Origin: an uncultured Eubacteriales bacterium
GTDB lineage: Bacteria; Bacillota; Clostridia; Peptostreptococcales; Anaerovoracaceae
NCBI GenBank assembly: GCA_902796875.1
Contig: CADBQT010000014.1
Coordinates: 1-19,310, forward strand
Direction: 5' to 3'
Length of the DNA stretch: 19,310 nucleotides
Part shown: positions 1 through 8,356 of the stretch, piece after piece
How positions within the stretch are numbered: the first letter of the stretch is position 1
Layout of the letters: every line of letters begins with the position of its first letter
Notes under the pieces: generated by a model
What the model saw: only the letters and a program-made list of their open reading frames with translations
What the model was told of the DNA's origin: nothing
Database searches by the model: none
Position numbers and translations under genes: made by a program

Positions 1-1257
1 AATAACGACGGTCACCGGTACCTGGAAAGCGTCTACGCCCAGGGGTGCAGAAACGTCCTCATCTCCGACGAGGCGGCCCTGCCCCGGAACATGGCGGTCA
101 ACGCCATCCTGGTGGAGGACACGGTCAAGGCCCTTGGCCAGCTGGCCACCTGGTATCTGGCGGGACTGGATCTGATCCGGATTGCCGTCACGGGCAGCGT
201 GGGCAAGACCTCCACCCGGGACATGCTGTATTACGTGCTGAACGAAAAATACCCTTGCGTCCGGAACAAAAAGAATTACAATAATCACATCGGCCTTCCT
301 CTGTCCATCTTCCAGGCGGACGAGTCTCACCGGGCCATCGTGCTGGAAATGGGCATGAGTGACTTCGGCGAGATCGACTATCTTGCCTCCATGGTCCGGC
401 CCCACATCGGGGTGGTCACCAACATCGGCGTGGCCCACATGGAGCATCTGGGCAGCCGGGAGGGGATCTTCAAGGCCAAGATGGAACTGGCCAGACACGT
501 GCTCCCCAGGGAAGAAGGGGGCACCATGATCTTCGTCCACGACGATGAATTTCTGACCCGGGAGAGGACGGCCGGCGACTACGAGAGCATTTTCGTAGGG
601 GATACGGACGAAGCCGATTACCGGATAGGGGAGATCGCCGATCAGGGGATCGGCGGGATCTGCTTCGAACTGGATAAAAATGGAAACCGACAAGACTGGC
701 AGGTCCCGGTGGCCGGCCGGCACAACGCGTACAACGCGGCGGTGGCCATCGCCGCCGGCGAACACCTGGGAGAATCCGCCCAGGAGATCCGGGCAGGACT
801 GGAGAAGGTCCAGCTGACGGGAAGCCGGCTCCGGGTGGTCCGGGGAGACGGCATCACCGTCATCGACGACACCTACAACGCCAGCCCCGCCTCCATGAAG
901 GCGGCCCTTATGGTCCTGGAGAGCAGCAGCTGCGCCGGGAAGCGGATCGCCATCCTGGGGGACATGTTCGAGCTGGGAGAGGATTCGGAGAAGATGCATT
1001 ACGATGTGGGCGCTTTTGCAGCGGGCTGCGGCATCGACCTTCTGGTGGGTGTAGGCCAGGGTGCGGAAGCCATCGTCCGGGGAGCCCGGGAAGCGGGAGC
1101 CCAGGCGGTCCATATGACGGAGAAAAAAGAATTCAACGGTTTCGCCGAGGAGAACATCGGCGAGGGGGATCTGGTCCTGGTCAAAGCCTCCCGGGGCATG
1201 GCGCTGGAAGAGATCGTAGAGACGTTGACACATACACAGGAGACGACAGCATGCTGA
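1..1257 (+). CDS. murF: UDP-MurNAc-tripeptide:D-Ala-D-Ala ligase MurF (5' partial)
   Basis: MurF is the cytoplasmic ATP-dependent ligase that adds D-Ala-D-Ala to UDP-MurNAc-tripeptide, the last soluble step before MraY. The reading frame is open from base 1. The codons before the ATG at 91 encode MurF-like sequence (NNDGHRYLESVYAQG), so that ATG is internal and roughly the first 40 residues lie outside the window. The 418 residues present show the Mur-ligase P-loop TGSVGKTST (lysine at visible residue 69), then NKKNYNNHIGLPLS, a central-domain segment with NIGVAHMEHLGS, and the C-terminal-domain motif DDTYNASPASMKAAL followed by ILGDMFELG. These are typical of MurF rather than MurE or MurC. 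The stop overlaps the mraY start by 7 nt (ATGCTGA), suggesting coupled translation. murE and the class B penicillin-binding protein genes would be expected upstream but cannot be seen. Confidence 0.96.
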   Translation, partial: NNDGHRYLESVYAQGCRNVLISDEAALPRNMAVNAILVEDTVKALGQLATWYLAGLDLIRIAVTGSVGKTSTRDMLYYVLNEKYPCVRNKKNYNNHIGLPLSIFQADESHRAIVLEMGMSDFGEIDYLASMVRPHIGVVTNIGVAHMEHLGSREGIFKAKMELARHVLPREEGGTMIFVHDDEFLTRERTAGDYESIFVGDTDEADYRIGEIADQGIGGICFELDKNGNRQDWQVPVAGRHNAYNAAVAIAAGEHLGESAQEIRAGLEKVQLTGSRLRVVRGDGITVIDDTYNASPASMKAALMVLESSSCAGKRIAILGDMFELGEDSEKMHYDVGAFAAGCGIDLLVGVGQGAEAIVRGAREAGAQAVHMTEKKEFNGFAEENIGEGDLVLVKASRGMALEEIVETLTHTQETTAC

Positions 1258-2231
1258 TACTGTTTTGCACCGCGGTGGTGACCTTTATCATCACCGTGAT
1301 CATCACGAAAAAAGAGATCCCGATCCTGAAAGAAAAGGCGGGACAGAATATACGGGAAGAGGGACTGGAGTCCCACTATGCCAAGGCGGGGACCCCCAGC
1401 ATGGGCGGCATCAGCATCATCATCGGGACCTTTGTGGCCGCTCTTGGAGCATCCTTCTTCACCGGAGACACGGGAAATACCCTGGTGATCCTGCTGGTCT
1501 TCGTTGGCTTTGGGATCATCGGATTCATCGACGACTACCGGAAGGTCATCCGCAAGCAGAACGAGGGCCTGAACGCCAAGCAGAAGTTCGGCCTGCAGAT
1601 GATCGTGGCCATCGCCTTCGGCGTCCTGTTCGCCATGCGGTCGGACCATGGAACGACGGTGTACTTCCCCGGATTCGACACCTACGTGGACTTCGGATTC
1701 CTTTACGTGCCCTTCGTGGTCTTTGCCGTGCTGGCCATGACCAATGCGGTCAACCTGACCGACGGTCTGGACGGGCTGGCTTCCGGCGTTACGGCCATGG
1801 TGTCCGCCACCTTTGCCATCGGCGGGCTGTTCTTCACCCAGCTGGTGACGGATGTTGGGACGGCAGGACCCCTGTTCTTCGCAGCCCTCTGCGGAGGATG
1901 CCTGGGTTTTCTGGTCTATAACCGGAACCCGGCCAGAGTGTTCATGGGAGACACGGGATCCCTGGCCCTGGGCGGCGGACTGGCTGCGGCGGCAGTGGTG
2001 ACCAAGCTGGAGCTGCTCCTTCTCATCGTGGGCATGCTCTACGTCATCGAGGCCCTGTCGGTGGTCCTCCAGGTTGGCTATTTCAAGCTGACCCACGGCA
2101 AGCGGATCTTCCGCATGGCCCCCATCCACCATCACTTCGAGAAGGGTGGCATGAAGGAAGTCCAGGTGGTCCGGATGTTCTGGGCCTTTACGGCAGCCTG
2201 CTGCATCATCGGTCTGATCATCCTGTTCTAG
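1251..2231 (+). CDS. mraY: Phospho-MurNAc-pentapeptide transferase MraY
   Basis: MraY is an integral membrane enzyme that moves phospho-MurNAc-pentapeptide from UDP onto undecaprenyl phosphate, forming lipid I. The 326-residue product has the usual family length, with about ten hydrophobic segments. Family motifs are visible in order: an early SHYAKAGTPSMGG, the DD pair at residues 94-95 followed by YRK, NLTDGLDG at 168-175, GDTGSLALGG, and the HHH triplet at 293-295 in APIHHHFEKGG. These include the acidic and histidine residues implicated in Mg2+ and substrate binding in the family. The ATG lies inside the last codons of murF and has AGGAG nine bases upstream, so start and coupling agree. 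Its product lipid I is the substrate of MurG, encoded three genes downstream. Confidence 0.97.
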   Translation: MLILFCTAVVTFIITVIITKKEIPILKEKAGQNIREEGLESHYAKAGTPSMGGISIIIGTFVAALGASFFTGDTGNTLVILLVFVGFGIIGFIDDYRKVIRKQNEGLNAKQKFGLQMIVAIAFGVLFAMRSDHGTTVYFPGFDTYVDFGFLYVPFVVFAVLAMTNAVNLTDGLDGLASGVTAMVSATFAIGGLFFTQLVTDVGTAGPLFFAALCGGCLGFLVYNRNPARVFMGDTGSLALGGGLAAAAVVTKLELLLLIVGMLYVIEALSVVLQVGYFKLTHGKRIFRMAPIHHHFEKGGMKEVQVVRMFWAFTAACCIIGLIILF

Positions 2232-2276
2232 GCGAAGGGCCGAACAAACGATAATAAACTTTGGGAGAAAAAAGAG

Positions 2277-3635
2277 ATGCTCAAGGATAAGAAAATACTC
2301 ATCGTGGGACTGGGACGCTCGGGAGCGGCGGTCATGGAAGCTGCCCTGGAGATGGGCGCGGAGGTGTCCATTCAGGACAGAAAGAAAGAGGAACGGATGG
2401 ATCCTCAGCTGATGAAGACTCTCCGGAAAAATGACATCCGCACCTGGTTCGGCACCGTGCCCACGGACATGAGCGAATACGACATGGTGGTGCTCAGCCC
2501 CGGCGTGCCCACGGATCTGGATTTCGTCCGGGAGGCCAAGTGCTGCGGAGCCGAGATCGTGGGCGAGCTGGAACTGGCCTGGCAGATGGCTTCCGGTCAC
2601 TTCGTGGCCATTACGGGAACCAACGGCAAGACCACCACGACCACCCTTACGGGAGAGATCTTCCGAGGCGCGGGCCGGGATACCCAGGTGGTGGGAAACA
2701 TCGGCGTTCCCGCGGTCCAGGGGGTCCGTCAGGCCGGGGAAGACACCTGGCTGGTGACGGAGGTGAGCAGCTTCCAGCTGGAGACGACGGATTATTTCCG
2801 TCCGGAGATCTCCGCCATCCTGAACCTGACGCCGGATCATCTGAACCGGCACAAGACAATGGAAAATTATGGCAAAGCAAAGGCCAAGATCTTCATGCGT
2901 CAGAGCAGCGATCAGTACTGCGTGGCCAACTGGGACGACAAGGCATGCTTTGCGTTGACGAAAGACTGTCCCGCCTGCGTGGTCCCCTTCAGCCGGATGG
3001 AAGAACTGGACTTCGGCGCCTTTGTGCGGGAGGGAAAGATCGTGATCCGGGACAAGGACGGAGAGATCACGGAGATCTGCGGAGCGGACGAGCTGCTGAT
3101 CCCGGGAAGCCACAATCTGGAGAACGCCCTGGCGGCGGCAGCCATCGGCTACTTCGCCGGCATCGACCCGGAGGTGATCGGAGAGACCCTTCGGACCTTT
3201 GCGGGGGTGAAGCACCGGATCGAACTTTGCGGGTTCATCGACGGGGTCCAGTTCGTCAACGACTCCAAGGGAACCAATACGGACGCGGCGATCAAAGCCA
3301 TCGAGGCCATGAAGGAAAACATCCTTCTCATCGCCGGCGGATACGACAAGAAAGCGGATTTCACCGAGATGATCCAGACTTTCCCCGGACGGGTGAAGAA
3401 GGCCTATCTCCTCGGTGAGGTGGCGGAGCAGATCGCCGAGACGGCCCGGGCCAACGGGTTCGATCAGGTGGAGATCTGCGGAGATATGAAAACCTGCGTG
3501 GAGCATGCCTTTGCAGACGCCTATCCGGGAGATGTGGTGCTTCTGTCGCCTGCCTGCGCCAGCTGGGATATGTACGATAACTTCGAGCAGAGGGGAGACC
3601 ATTTCAAACAATGCGTCAAGGAATTGCGTCCCTAG
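2277..3635 (+). CDS. murD: UDP-MurNAc-L-alanine:D-glutamate ligase MurD
   Basis: MurD is the cytoplasmic ligase that uses ATP to add D-glutamate to UDP-MurNAc-L-Ala. The 452-residue product matches the family length. Its N-terminal Rossmann-like domain begins ILIVGLGRSGAAVMEAA and carries LSPGVP. The central domain has the P-loop TGTNGKTTTT (lysine 118), EVSSFQLE and NLTPDHLNRH. The C-terminal domain has NDSKGTNTDAA, IAGGYDKKADF and LLSPACASWDMYDNFEQRG, which separate MurD from its paralogues. It starts 45 bp after mraY, in a short AT-rich gap, with a GGGAG site upstream of the ATG. Its last 25 nt overlap the start of ftsW in another frame. Confidence 0.97.
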   Translation: MLKDKKILIVGLGRSGAAVMEAALEMGAEVSIQDRKKEERMDPQLMKTLRKNDIRTWFGTVPTDMSEYDMVVLSPGVPTDLDFVREAKCCGAEIVGELELAWQMASGHFVAITGTNGKTTTTTLTGEIFRGAGRDTQVVGNIGVPAVQGVRQAGEDTWLVTEVSSFQLETTDYFRPEISAILNLTPDHLNRHKTMENYGKAKAKIFMRQSSDQYCVANWDDKACFALTKDCPACVVPFSRMEELDFGAFVREGKIVIRDKDGEITEICGADELLIPGSHNLENALAAAAIGYFAGIDPEVIGETLRTFAGVKHRIELCGFIDGVQFVNDSKGTNTDAAIKAIEAMKENILLIAGGYDKKADFTEMIQTFPGRVKKAYLLGEVAEQIAETARANGFDQVEICGDMKTCVEHAFADAYPGDVVLLSPACASWDMYDNFEQRGDHFKQCVKELRP

Positions 3636-4798
3636 GACAGAGAGGGTGGAACAACTTAAAAGCCGTGGATTTCTGGCTCCTGGTGTGCGTCCTGGTCCTG
3701 GCCGCCTTCGGGCTGATCATGGTGTTCAGCGCCAGCTACTATGCCTCCATCAGTGAGAACAATACCCCGTTCTACTACCTGATCCGAGGCGGTATGTGGC
3801 TCGTGATCGGCCTGGGCGCGATGGTCTTCGGGATGAGCTTCGATTACCGGCAATACAACAACGGCTGGTTCGTCCTGGCGGTCGTGCTGGGCTGTCTGGG
3901 CGCCCTGGTGGCGGTGCTGTTCATCGGAAGCAACATCAACGGCGCGACCCGGTGGATCGCCGTGGGACCGGTCACCATCATGCCCGGTGAGTGGGCCAAG
4001 GTGGCGATCATCCTGTTTATCGCATGGTACTTCGGGCGGCGGCCCAACAGGATCCGGTCCTTCTTTTTGGGGATCCTGCCCACCATCGTGGTGACCGGCG
4101 CATTCGCTTTCCTCATCATCAGACAACCCAACCTGTCCACGGCCATCACTGTCATCGGCATCGCCGTGGCCATGCTCATCGTCGCCGGGATGCACTGGGC
4201 CTATGTGATCGTGGCCGGCGTTCTGGGCGTGGGCGGTATCGTCTCCATCCTGGTCTTCATGCAGGAGTCCTACTGGTACACCCGGATGACCAACTTCATC
4301 GATCCCTTCCAGGATCTGTATGGAGAAGGCTATCAGGTGGCTCAGTCCCTGCTGGCTCTTGGGTCCGGGGGCGTCACGGGCGTGGGCCTTGGCAAGAGCG
4401 TCCAGAAGAGTCTGTATCTGCCGGAGCCGCAGAACGACTTTATCCTGGCCATCATCGGAGAAGAACTGGGCTTCGTCGGGATCCTGATCCTGATGGCCCT
4501 TTACTGCGTGTTCATCTGGAGGGGCATGAAGATCGCCATCAAAGCCCCGGATCATTTCGGCATGCTCCTGGCTTCGGGAGTGGTGCTGATGATCGCCATC
4601 CAGGTGATCCTGAATATCGCCGTCGTCACGGCGTCCATGCCGGCGACGGGAATCAACCTGCCCTTCATCAGCTACGGAGGCAACGGGATCATCATATTCC
4701 TTTTCGCCTCGGGTGTGCTGCTGAATATATCCAGACACGAGGGGGAGACCGATCCGGTTCGGACCCCCGGCTGGAGTGTCGGTGAGCCGTCGGTGTAA
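3611..4798 (+). CDS. ftsW: SEDS-family septal peptidoglycan polymerase FtsW
   Basis: FtsW is a SEDS-family membrane glycosyltransferase that polymerises lipid II at the division septum together with a class B penicillin-binding protein. The 395-residue product begins with a short cytoplasmic tail and then about ten membrane segments, the first being DFWLLVCVLVLAAFGLIMVFSAS. SEDS landmarks are GATRWI, MPGEWAK, QPNLSTA, GLGKSVQK, then PEPQNDF with Asp276 at the position of the conserved putative catalytic aspartate, IGEELGF, and near the end PFISYGGNG. The ATG lies 25 nt inside murD with AGGGGAG 13 nt upstream. A GTG at 3665 is an alternative start but would leave almost nothing before the first membrane segment. 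Placement between murD and murG favours FtsW over RodA or SpoVE, although SpoVE cannot be excluded by sequence alone. Confidence 0.93.
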   Translation: MRQGIASLGQRGWNNLKAVDFWLLVCVLVLAAFGLIMVFSASYYASISENNTPFYYLIRGGMWLVIGLGAMVFGMSFDYRQYNNGWFVLAVVLGCLGALVAVLFIGSNINGATRWIAVGPVTIMPGEWAKVAIILFIAWYFGRRPNRIRSFFLGILPTIVVTGAFAFLIIRQPNLSTAITVIGIAVAMLIVAGMHWAYVIVAGVLGVGGIVSILVFMQESYWYTRMTNFIDPFQDLYGEGYQVAQSLLALGSGGVTGVGLGKSVQKSLYLPEPQNDFILAIIGEELGFVGILILMALYCVFIWRGMKIAIKAPDHFGMLLASGVVLMIAIQVILNIAVVTASMPATGINLPFISYGGNGIIIFLFASGVLLNISRHEGETDPVRTPGWSVGEPSV

Positions 4799-4821
4799 CT
4801 GTACAGAACAGGAGTGATGCA

Positions 4822-5928
4822 ATGAAAGTGATCATGACCGGCGGAGGAACCGGAGGACACATTTATCCGGCCATAGCCATCGCAGATGAATTAAAACGCC
4901 GCAATGAGGATGTGGATATTCTGTTCGTTGGAGCAGAGATCGGTATGGAGAGAGATCTCGTGCCGGAAAGCGGCTATGAAATCGCACTTATCAGCGCAGA
5001 TGGCTTTGGTCGGAGCCTCCGGGCCAACCTGAAGGCGGCGAAGAGAGTGGCGAAAGGCTATCGCCAGGCGAGAGACCTGGTGAAGGAGTTCGCCCCTGAC
5101 GTCGTCATCGGGACGGGAGGCTACGCCAGCGCGCCGGTGGTTACCGTGGCGCAGCGGATGGGCATTCCCACCTATCTTCATGAACAGAACGCGATCCCGG
5201 GGAAGACCAACCGTTTCCTCGCCCGCAAGGCGAAGCGGATCTTCCTGGGGTTTTCCCGCGCAGACGAACACTTCAATGCGCCGGATAAGACGGTGCGCTC
5301 AGGCAATCCCGTGCGCAGCGAGTTCGCGGATGCGGACCGGACGGCCGCCAGAGAAGCTTTGGGCATCCCGGAGGATCGTCTCATGATCCTCGCTTTTGGC
5401 GGGAGTCAGGGCGCCGGGCGGATCAACCGGGAAATGGTGCGACTCATCGAAAAGTATGCTTCCGAGAGCGGGGTGGGGGTCCACCTTGGCGCAGGAGGTT
5501 ACTATTTCGACGCTGTCTGCCAGGAACTGAAGGACAAAGGCATCGAGATCGGCGACCGGATCCAGGTGACCGAATACATCCATAACATGAGCGATGTGCT
5601 GGCCGCCTCGGACGTGGTGATCAGCCGGAGCGGGGCCCTTACCGTGGCCGAGGTCACGGCCTGTGGGATCCCTGCTGTTTTCGTGCCTTTTCCCGATGCC
5701 GCAGAGGACCATCAGTACTACAACGCCCTCTCCGTGGCCGGCCCGGGGGGCGCCGTCATCATCCGGGAAGAGAACCTGGAGGAAGGCCGGCTGTACCAGG
5801 AGGTGGAGCGTCTGAGACAGGACCCTGCCCTTCTGGAGGACATGAGAAAAAAGGCCAGAGCCTGCGGCGTGTCCGACGCGGCAGCCCGGATCTGCGCCGT
5901 TATCGAAGAGGATCTGGCGGATGAGTGA
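4822..5928 (+). CDS. murG: Lipid II-forming GlcNAc transferase MurG
   Basis: MurG is a peripheral membrane GT-B glycosyltransferase (family GT28) that transfers GlcNAc from UDP-GlcNAc to lipid I, making lipid II. The 368-residue product has normal family length. The N-terminal acceptor domain opens with the glycine loop TGGGTGGHIYPA (residues 6-17) and contains GTGGYASAP and HEQNAIPGKTN (from residue 120). The C-terminal donor domain carries FGGSQGAGRIN, SRSGALTVAE and PFPDAAEDHQYYNA, the UDP-GlcNAc-binding region. The ATG has AGGAG seven bases upstream. The final codons overlap the ftsQ start by 8 nt. In many dcw clusters murB or murC follows murG, but neither is here. Confidence 0.97.
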   Translation: MKVIMTGGGTGGHIYPAIAIADELKRRNEDVDILFVGAEIGMERDLVPESGYEIALISADGFGRSLRANLKAAKRVAKGYRQARDLVKEFAPDVVIGTGGYASAPVVTVAQRMGIPTYLHEQNAIPGKTNRFLARKAKRIFLGFSRADEHFNAPDKTVRSGNPVRSEFADADRTAAREALGIPEDRLMILAFGGSQGAGRINREMVRLIEKYASESGVGVHLGAGGYYFDAVCQELKDKGIEIGDRIQVTEYIHNMSDVLAASDVVISRSGALTVAEVTACGIPAVFVPFPDAAEDHQYYNALSVAGPGGAVIIREENLEEGRLYQEVERLRQDPALLEDMRKKARACGVSDAAARICAVIEEDLADE

Positions 5929-7084
5929 ACCGACGGACAACAGAAAAGATAATCTGACCCCAAAAGCCGGCGGGGATACCCAGGTCTTTACCGGCCTCAA
6001 GGAGCAGCTGGAGGAGGCTGAGAAGGCCGTATCCGAAGGCCCGAAGGCAGAGGTTTCCGAGTCCGAAGAGGCAAAGGCAGAGGCGGCTCAGCCTGCAAAG
6101 GCAGAGATGACCGAGGCAGAAGCCGTCGAGGAAACGGCGGAGGACGAAACCGCTGAGGAAGAGGCCAAGGACGCCAGGCAGAACGCTGAAGAGGAAGAGG
6201 CTAACGGAGACGTTGACGCCGATGCCGCCGAAGAGTCCGGCGACGCCGAAGAGACGGAAGCCGATAAGCCGGAAGCCGAAAAGACGGAAGAAGCGGCCAA
6301 ACCCGCCGCCAAGACCCGGAAGTTCGGCAAGAAACGGCGCCGGAAAAAACGGAGAAAGAAACGCCCCTTCCTGACCGCCTTTATCGTCATCCTGGCCATC
6401 GCCGGGGTCATCGGCCTGATGCATCTGCCCGTCTTTAATGTGACGGAGATCTCCGTCGGGGGGAACAAGGCTTTTACCGACGATCAGGTGATCCAGCTTT
6501 CGGGAGTGGAAGAGGGCAAGAGCATTTTCCGCGCCATCCCATTCCTGGTGGGGCATAAGATCAAGAAGAACTATTACTTCGACGAGGTCCATGTGAAGTA
6601 TCATCTGCCCAACCGGGTGGAGATCATGGTCCACGAGCAGGAGGGGTTCGCCCAGATCCTGATCCCGGAGAGCGAGAAAGTCAAACGAAAACAATACGTC
6701 ATCGTGGACGGGGAGGGAAGCGTCATCGAGGTCTCCTATGACCGACGGGACGTGACCCTGATCCGGAACATCACCGTAAGGAGCGCCAAACCGGGAAGGC
6801 GGATCAGCGTGAAGGAAAAAGGCACCTACCGGAAGGCCATGAAGATCATCGATACCGCCCAGAAAAACGACATGTATTTCAAGCGAGTGGAGCTGACCGG
6901 AAGCCGGGTGAAATGCGACATTTTCGACGACATGTTCGTCAAGGGAAGATACGGAAACCTGTTGAAAAGTCTGGAGAACGGGACCCTCAGAACTGTGGTC
7001 TACCGACTGTACCAGCAGAACGTGATGACCGGCACGATTAACATCGGTGATAATGGGTATTGTTCCTTTACGCCCGATAATTAA
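5921..7084 (+). CDS. ftsQ: Cell division protein FtsQ/DivIB with long acidic cytoplasmic tail
   Basis: FtsQ (DivIB in Gram-positives) is a bitopic divisome protein that links early and late division proteins with FtsL and FtsB/DivIC. The 387-residue product has four clear zones. Residues about 29-125 are rich in Glu and Ala with no hydrophobic core. Residues 131-148 are very basic (KTRKFGKKRRRKKRRKKR). Residues 149-168 are the single membrane segment. From about 171 a POTRA domain starts (VFNVTEISVGGNKAFTDDQV), followed by the FtsQ beta domain. The order tail-membrane-POTRA and the position between murG and ftsZ support the call. The start overlaps the end of murG by 8 nt. The tail is longer than the short one of enterobacterial FtsQ; extended charged tails are known in Gram-positive DivIB proteins. 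The far C-terminus lacks an obvious gamma tail. Confidence 0.9.
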   Translation: MSEPTDNRKDNLTPKAGGDTQVFTGLKEQLEEAEKAVSEGPKAEVSESEEAKAEAAQPAKAEMTEAEAVEETAEDETAEEEAKDARQNAEEEEANGDVDADAAEESGDAEETEADKPEAEKTEEAAKPAAKTRKFGKKRRRKKRRKKRPFLTAFIVILAIAGVIGLMHLPVFNVTEISVGGNKAFTDDQVIQLSGVEEGKSIFRAIPFLVGHKIKKNYYFDEVHVKYHLPNRVEIMVHEQEGFAQILIPESEKVKRKQYVIVDGEGSVIEVSYDRRDVTLIRNITVRSAKPGRRISVKEKGTYRKAMKIIDTAQKNDMYFKRVELTGSRVKCDIFDDMFVKGRYGNLLKSLENGTLRTVVYRLYQQNVMTGTINIGDNGYCSFTPDN

Positions 7085-7095
7085 TATGATATACT
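7067..7095 (+). promoter_or_regulatory. Candidate sigma-A extended -10 promoter for ftsZ
   Basis: TTTACG (7067-7072) lies exactly 17 nt before TATACT (7090-7095). The -10 is preceded by TATG plus one base (7085-7089), matching the TRTGn extended -10 element of Gram-positive housekeeping promoters. The -35 overlaps the last ftsQ codons and the -10 falls in the AT-rich ftsQ-ftsZ gap. Transcription would start near 7101-7103, leaving a leader of about 25 nt that contains the GGGAGG ribosome binding site at 7115-7120. This would let ftsZ be expressed above the level of the upstream wall genes. It rests on motif match alone. Confidence 0.6.
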
Positions 7096-7126
7096 TATTC
7101 AAGTTTAGGATAACGGGAGGTATTTC

Positions 7127-8305
7127 ATGCTGCAATTCGAAGTAAACGATTCCAACATACAGGAAATCAAAGTCATCGGCGTCGGCGGCGGCGGATGTAA
7201 TGCCATCAATCGCATGATCGAGGCCGGTATGCAGGGCGTGACTTTTGTCGCGGTCAATACGGATAAGCAGGCCCTTCAGAGAAACCGGGCGGAGACGAAG
7301 ATCCAGATCGGCGAGAAGCTGACCAAGGGTCTCGGCGCCGGCGGTAACCCGGAGGTGGGGCAGAAATCAGCAGAAGAAAACCTGGAGGATCTGCAGAAAT
7401 TCATTGCAGGTTCCGACATGGTATTCATCACCTGCGGCATGGGTGGCGGAACGGGTACCGGAGCGGCTCCCATCATCGCCAAGATCGCCAAGGATATGGG
7501 GATCCTCACCGTGGGTGTAGTCACCAAACCTTTCAAATTCGAAGGAAAGAAGAGAGGTGAACACGCAGAGCTTGGTATCAAGTTCCTGAAGAAATATGTG
7601 GACTCCCTGGTCGTGGTCCCCAACGATAAACTGCTGGAGACCGTGGACGGGCATACGTCCCTGCTGGACGCTTTCGCGCTGGCGGACGACGTGCTGCGTC
7701 AGGGCGTCCAGGGCATCTCCGACATCATCGTCGACGACGCCCTGATCAACCTGGACTTCGCCGATGTGACCACGATCATGAAGGATCGGGGCATCGTACA
7801 CATGGGTGTAGGCCACGGCACCGGCGAGAACAAGCTGAAGGACGCGGTGGAGAGCGCCGTCAACAGCCCGCTGCTTGAGACGAAGATCTCCGGCGCCAGA
7901 GCTGTCCTGATCAACATCACCGGCGGTAAGAGCCTGACCATGTTCGACGTGAACGAAGTGGCGACCCAGATCGAGGAAGAGGCGGACAGCAACGCCATCA
8001 TCATCCTGGGTGCGTCCATCAAGGAAGAGATGCAGGACGAGATCGCCATCACCGTCATCGCTGCGGGCTTCGAGAGATCGCCTTCCGCAGGCCGCGGAGA
8101 GAGAGATCCGCTCATGGATCCGGTGATCCCCGCCCTGAGCGGAGAGACTTCCGAGAGATCCTCCGGAGCATTCGCCAAGGAGTCCGGTCCCTACGACACC
8201 ATTCCCCCGGAAGACAAGCCTTCCTGGGTGAAGGGCAGCGACGACGAAAGCGAAGAATCGGAGAAACCTGCCGGGATCGATATCCCCGGCTTCCTGAAGA
8301 GATAA
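7127..8305 (+). CDS. ftsZ: Cell division GTPase FtsZ
   Basis: FtsZ is the tubulin-like GTPase that forms the cytokinetic ring. The 392-residue product starts at an ATG with GGGAGG six bases upstream. The N-terminal nucleotide-binding domain contains [13 protein letters not shown] and the tubulin signature [10 protein letters not shown] at residues 106-115. The T7 synergy loop NLDFAD is at 208-213 and supplies the acidic residues for GTP hydrolysis in the next subunit. A variable acidic linker follows from about residue 320, then the conserved C-terminal peptide [10 protein letters not shown], the docking site for tethers such as FtsA or SepF. It is separated from ftsQ by 42 bp with a promoter candidate and is followed by a terminator-like hairpin. 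No ftsA lies beside it. Confidence 0.98.
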   Translation: MLQFEVNDSNIQEIKVIGVGGGGCNAINRMIEAGMQGVTFVAVNTDKQALQRNRAETKIQIGEKLTKGLGAGGNPEVGQKSAEENLEDLQKFIAGSDMVFITCGMGGGTGTGAAPIIAKIAKDMGILTVGVVTKPFKFEGKKRGEHAELGIKFLKKYVDSLVVVPNDKLLETVDGHTSLLDAFALADDVLRQGVQGISDIIVDDALINLDFADVTTIMKDRGIVHMGVGHGTGENKLKDAVESAVNSPLLETKISGARAVLINITGGKSLTMFDVNEVATQIEEEADSNAIIILGASIKEEMQDEIAITVIAAGFERSPSAGRGERDPLMDPVIPALSGETSERSSGAFAKESGPYDTIPPEDKPSWVKGSDDESEESEKPAGIDIPGFLKR

Positions 8306-8319
8306 AGATACGGGATCAT

Positions 8320-8356
8320 ATCAATAGCCGGTACCCACCGGCTATTGATTCATTTC
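8320..8356 (+). terminator. Intrinsic terminator-like hairpin after ftsZ
   Basis: A perfect 12-bp inverted repeat (ATCAATAGCCGG at 8320-8331, CCGGCTATTGAT at 8338-8349) encloses a 6-nt loop and begins 14 nt after the ftsZ stop. It is followed by TCATTTC, a modest and interrupted T-tract, so termination may be partial. The rest of the 70-bp gap before the methyltransferase gene (8306-8375) shows nothing else I can support. The hairpin marks the likely end of the dcw transcript. Confidence 0.68.

Noticed and set aside
199..216. MurF P-loop reading GSVGKTST rather than GSNGKTTT.
   Set aside because: The variable residue is not catalytic, and GSVGKTS-type loops fit known MurF variation, so I do not regard it as a defect.
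2232..2276. AT-rich gap between mraY and murD with GATAAT, considered as a promoter.
   Set aside because: No -35-like hexamer lies at 16-18 nt upstream, and the gap is explained by the murD ribosome binding site.
999..3611. An 870-codon open frame on the - strand across murF, mraY and murD.
   Set aside because: It is antisense to three clear genes. The His/Gly/Asp-rich translation has no recognisable domain and is typical of the mirror frame of GC-rich coding DNA.
3643..3656. AGGGTGGAACAACT, resembling the conserved T-box core.
   Set aside because: It lies within the ftsW coding sequence just after its start, lacks the CCGCG continuation and any specifier stem, and no synthetase gene follows.
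3656..4822. A 388-codon - strand open frame opposite ftsW.
   Set aside because: It mirrors ftsW almost exactly, is extremely rich in His, Asp and Gln, and has no plausible fold or ribosome binding site.
5900..7135. A 411-codon - strand open frame opposite ftsQ with Leu/Phe/Gly-rich repeats.
   Set aside because: The repetitive translation is the complement of the acidic Glu/Ala codons in ftsQ and needs no gene of its own.
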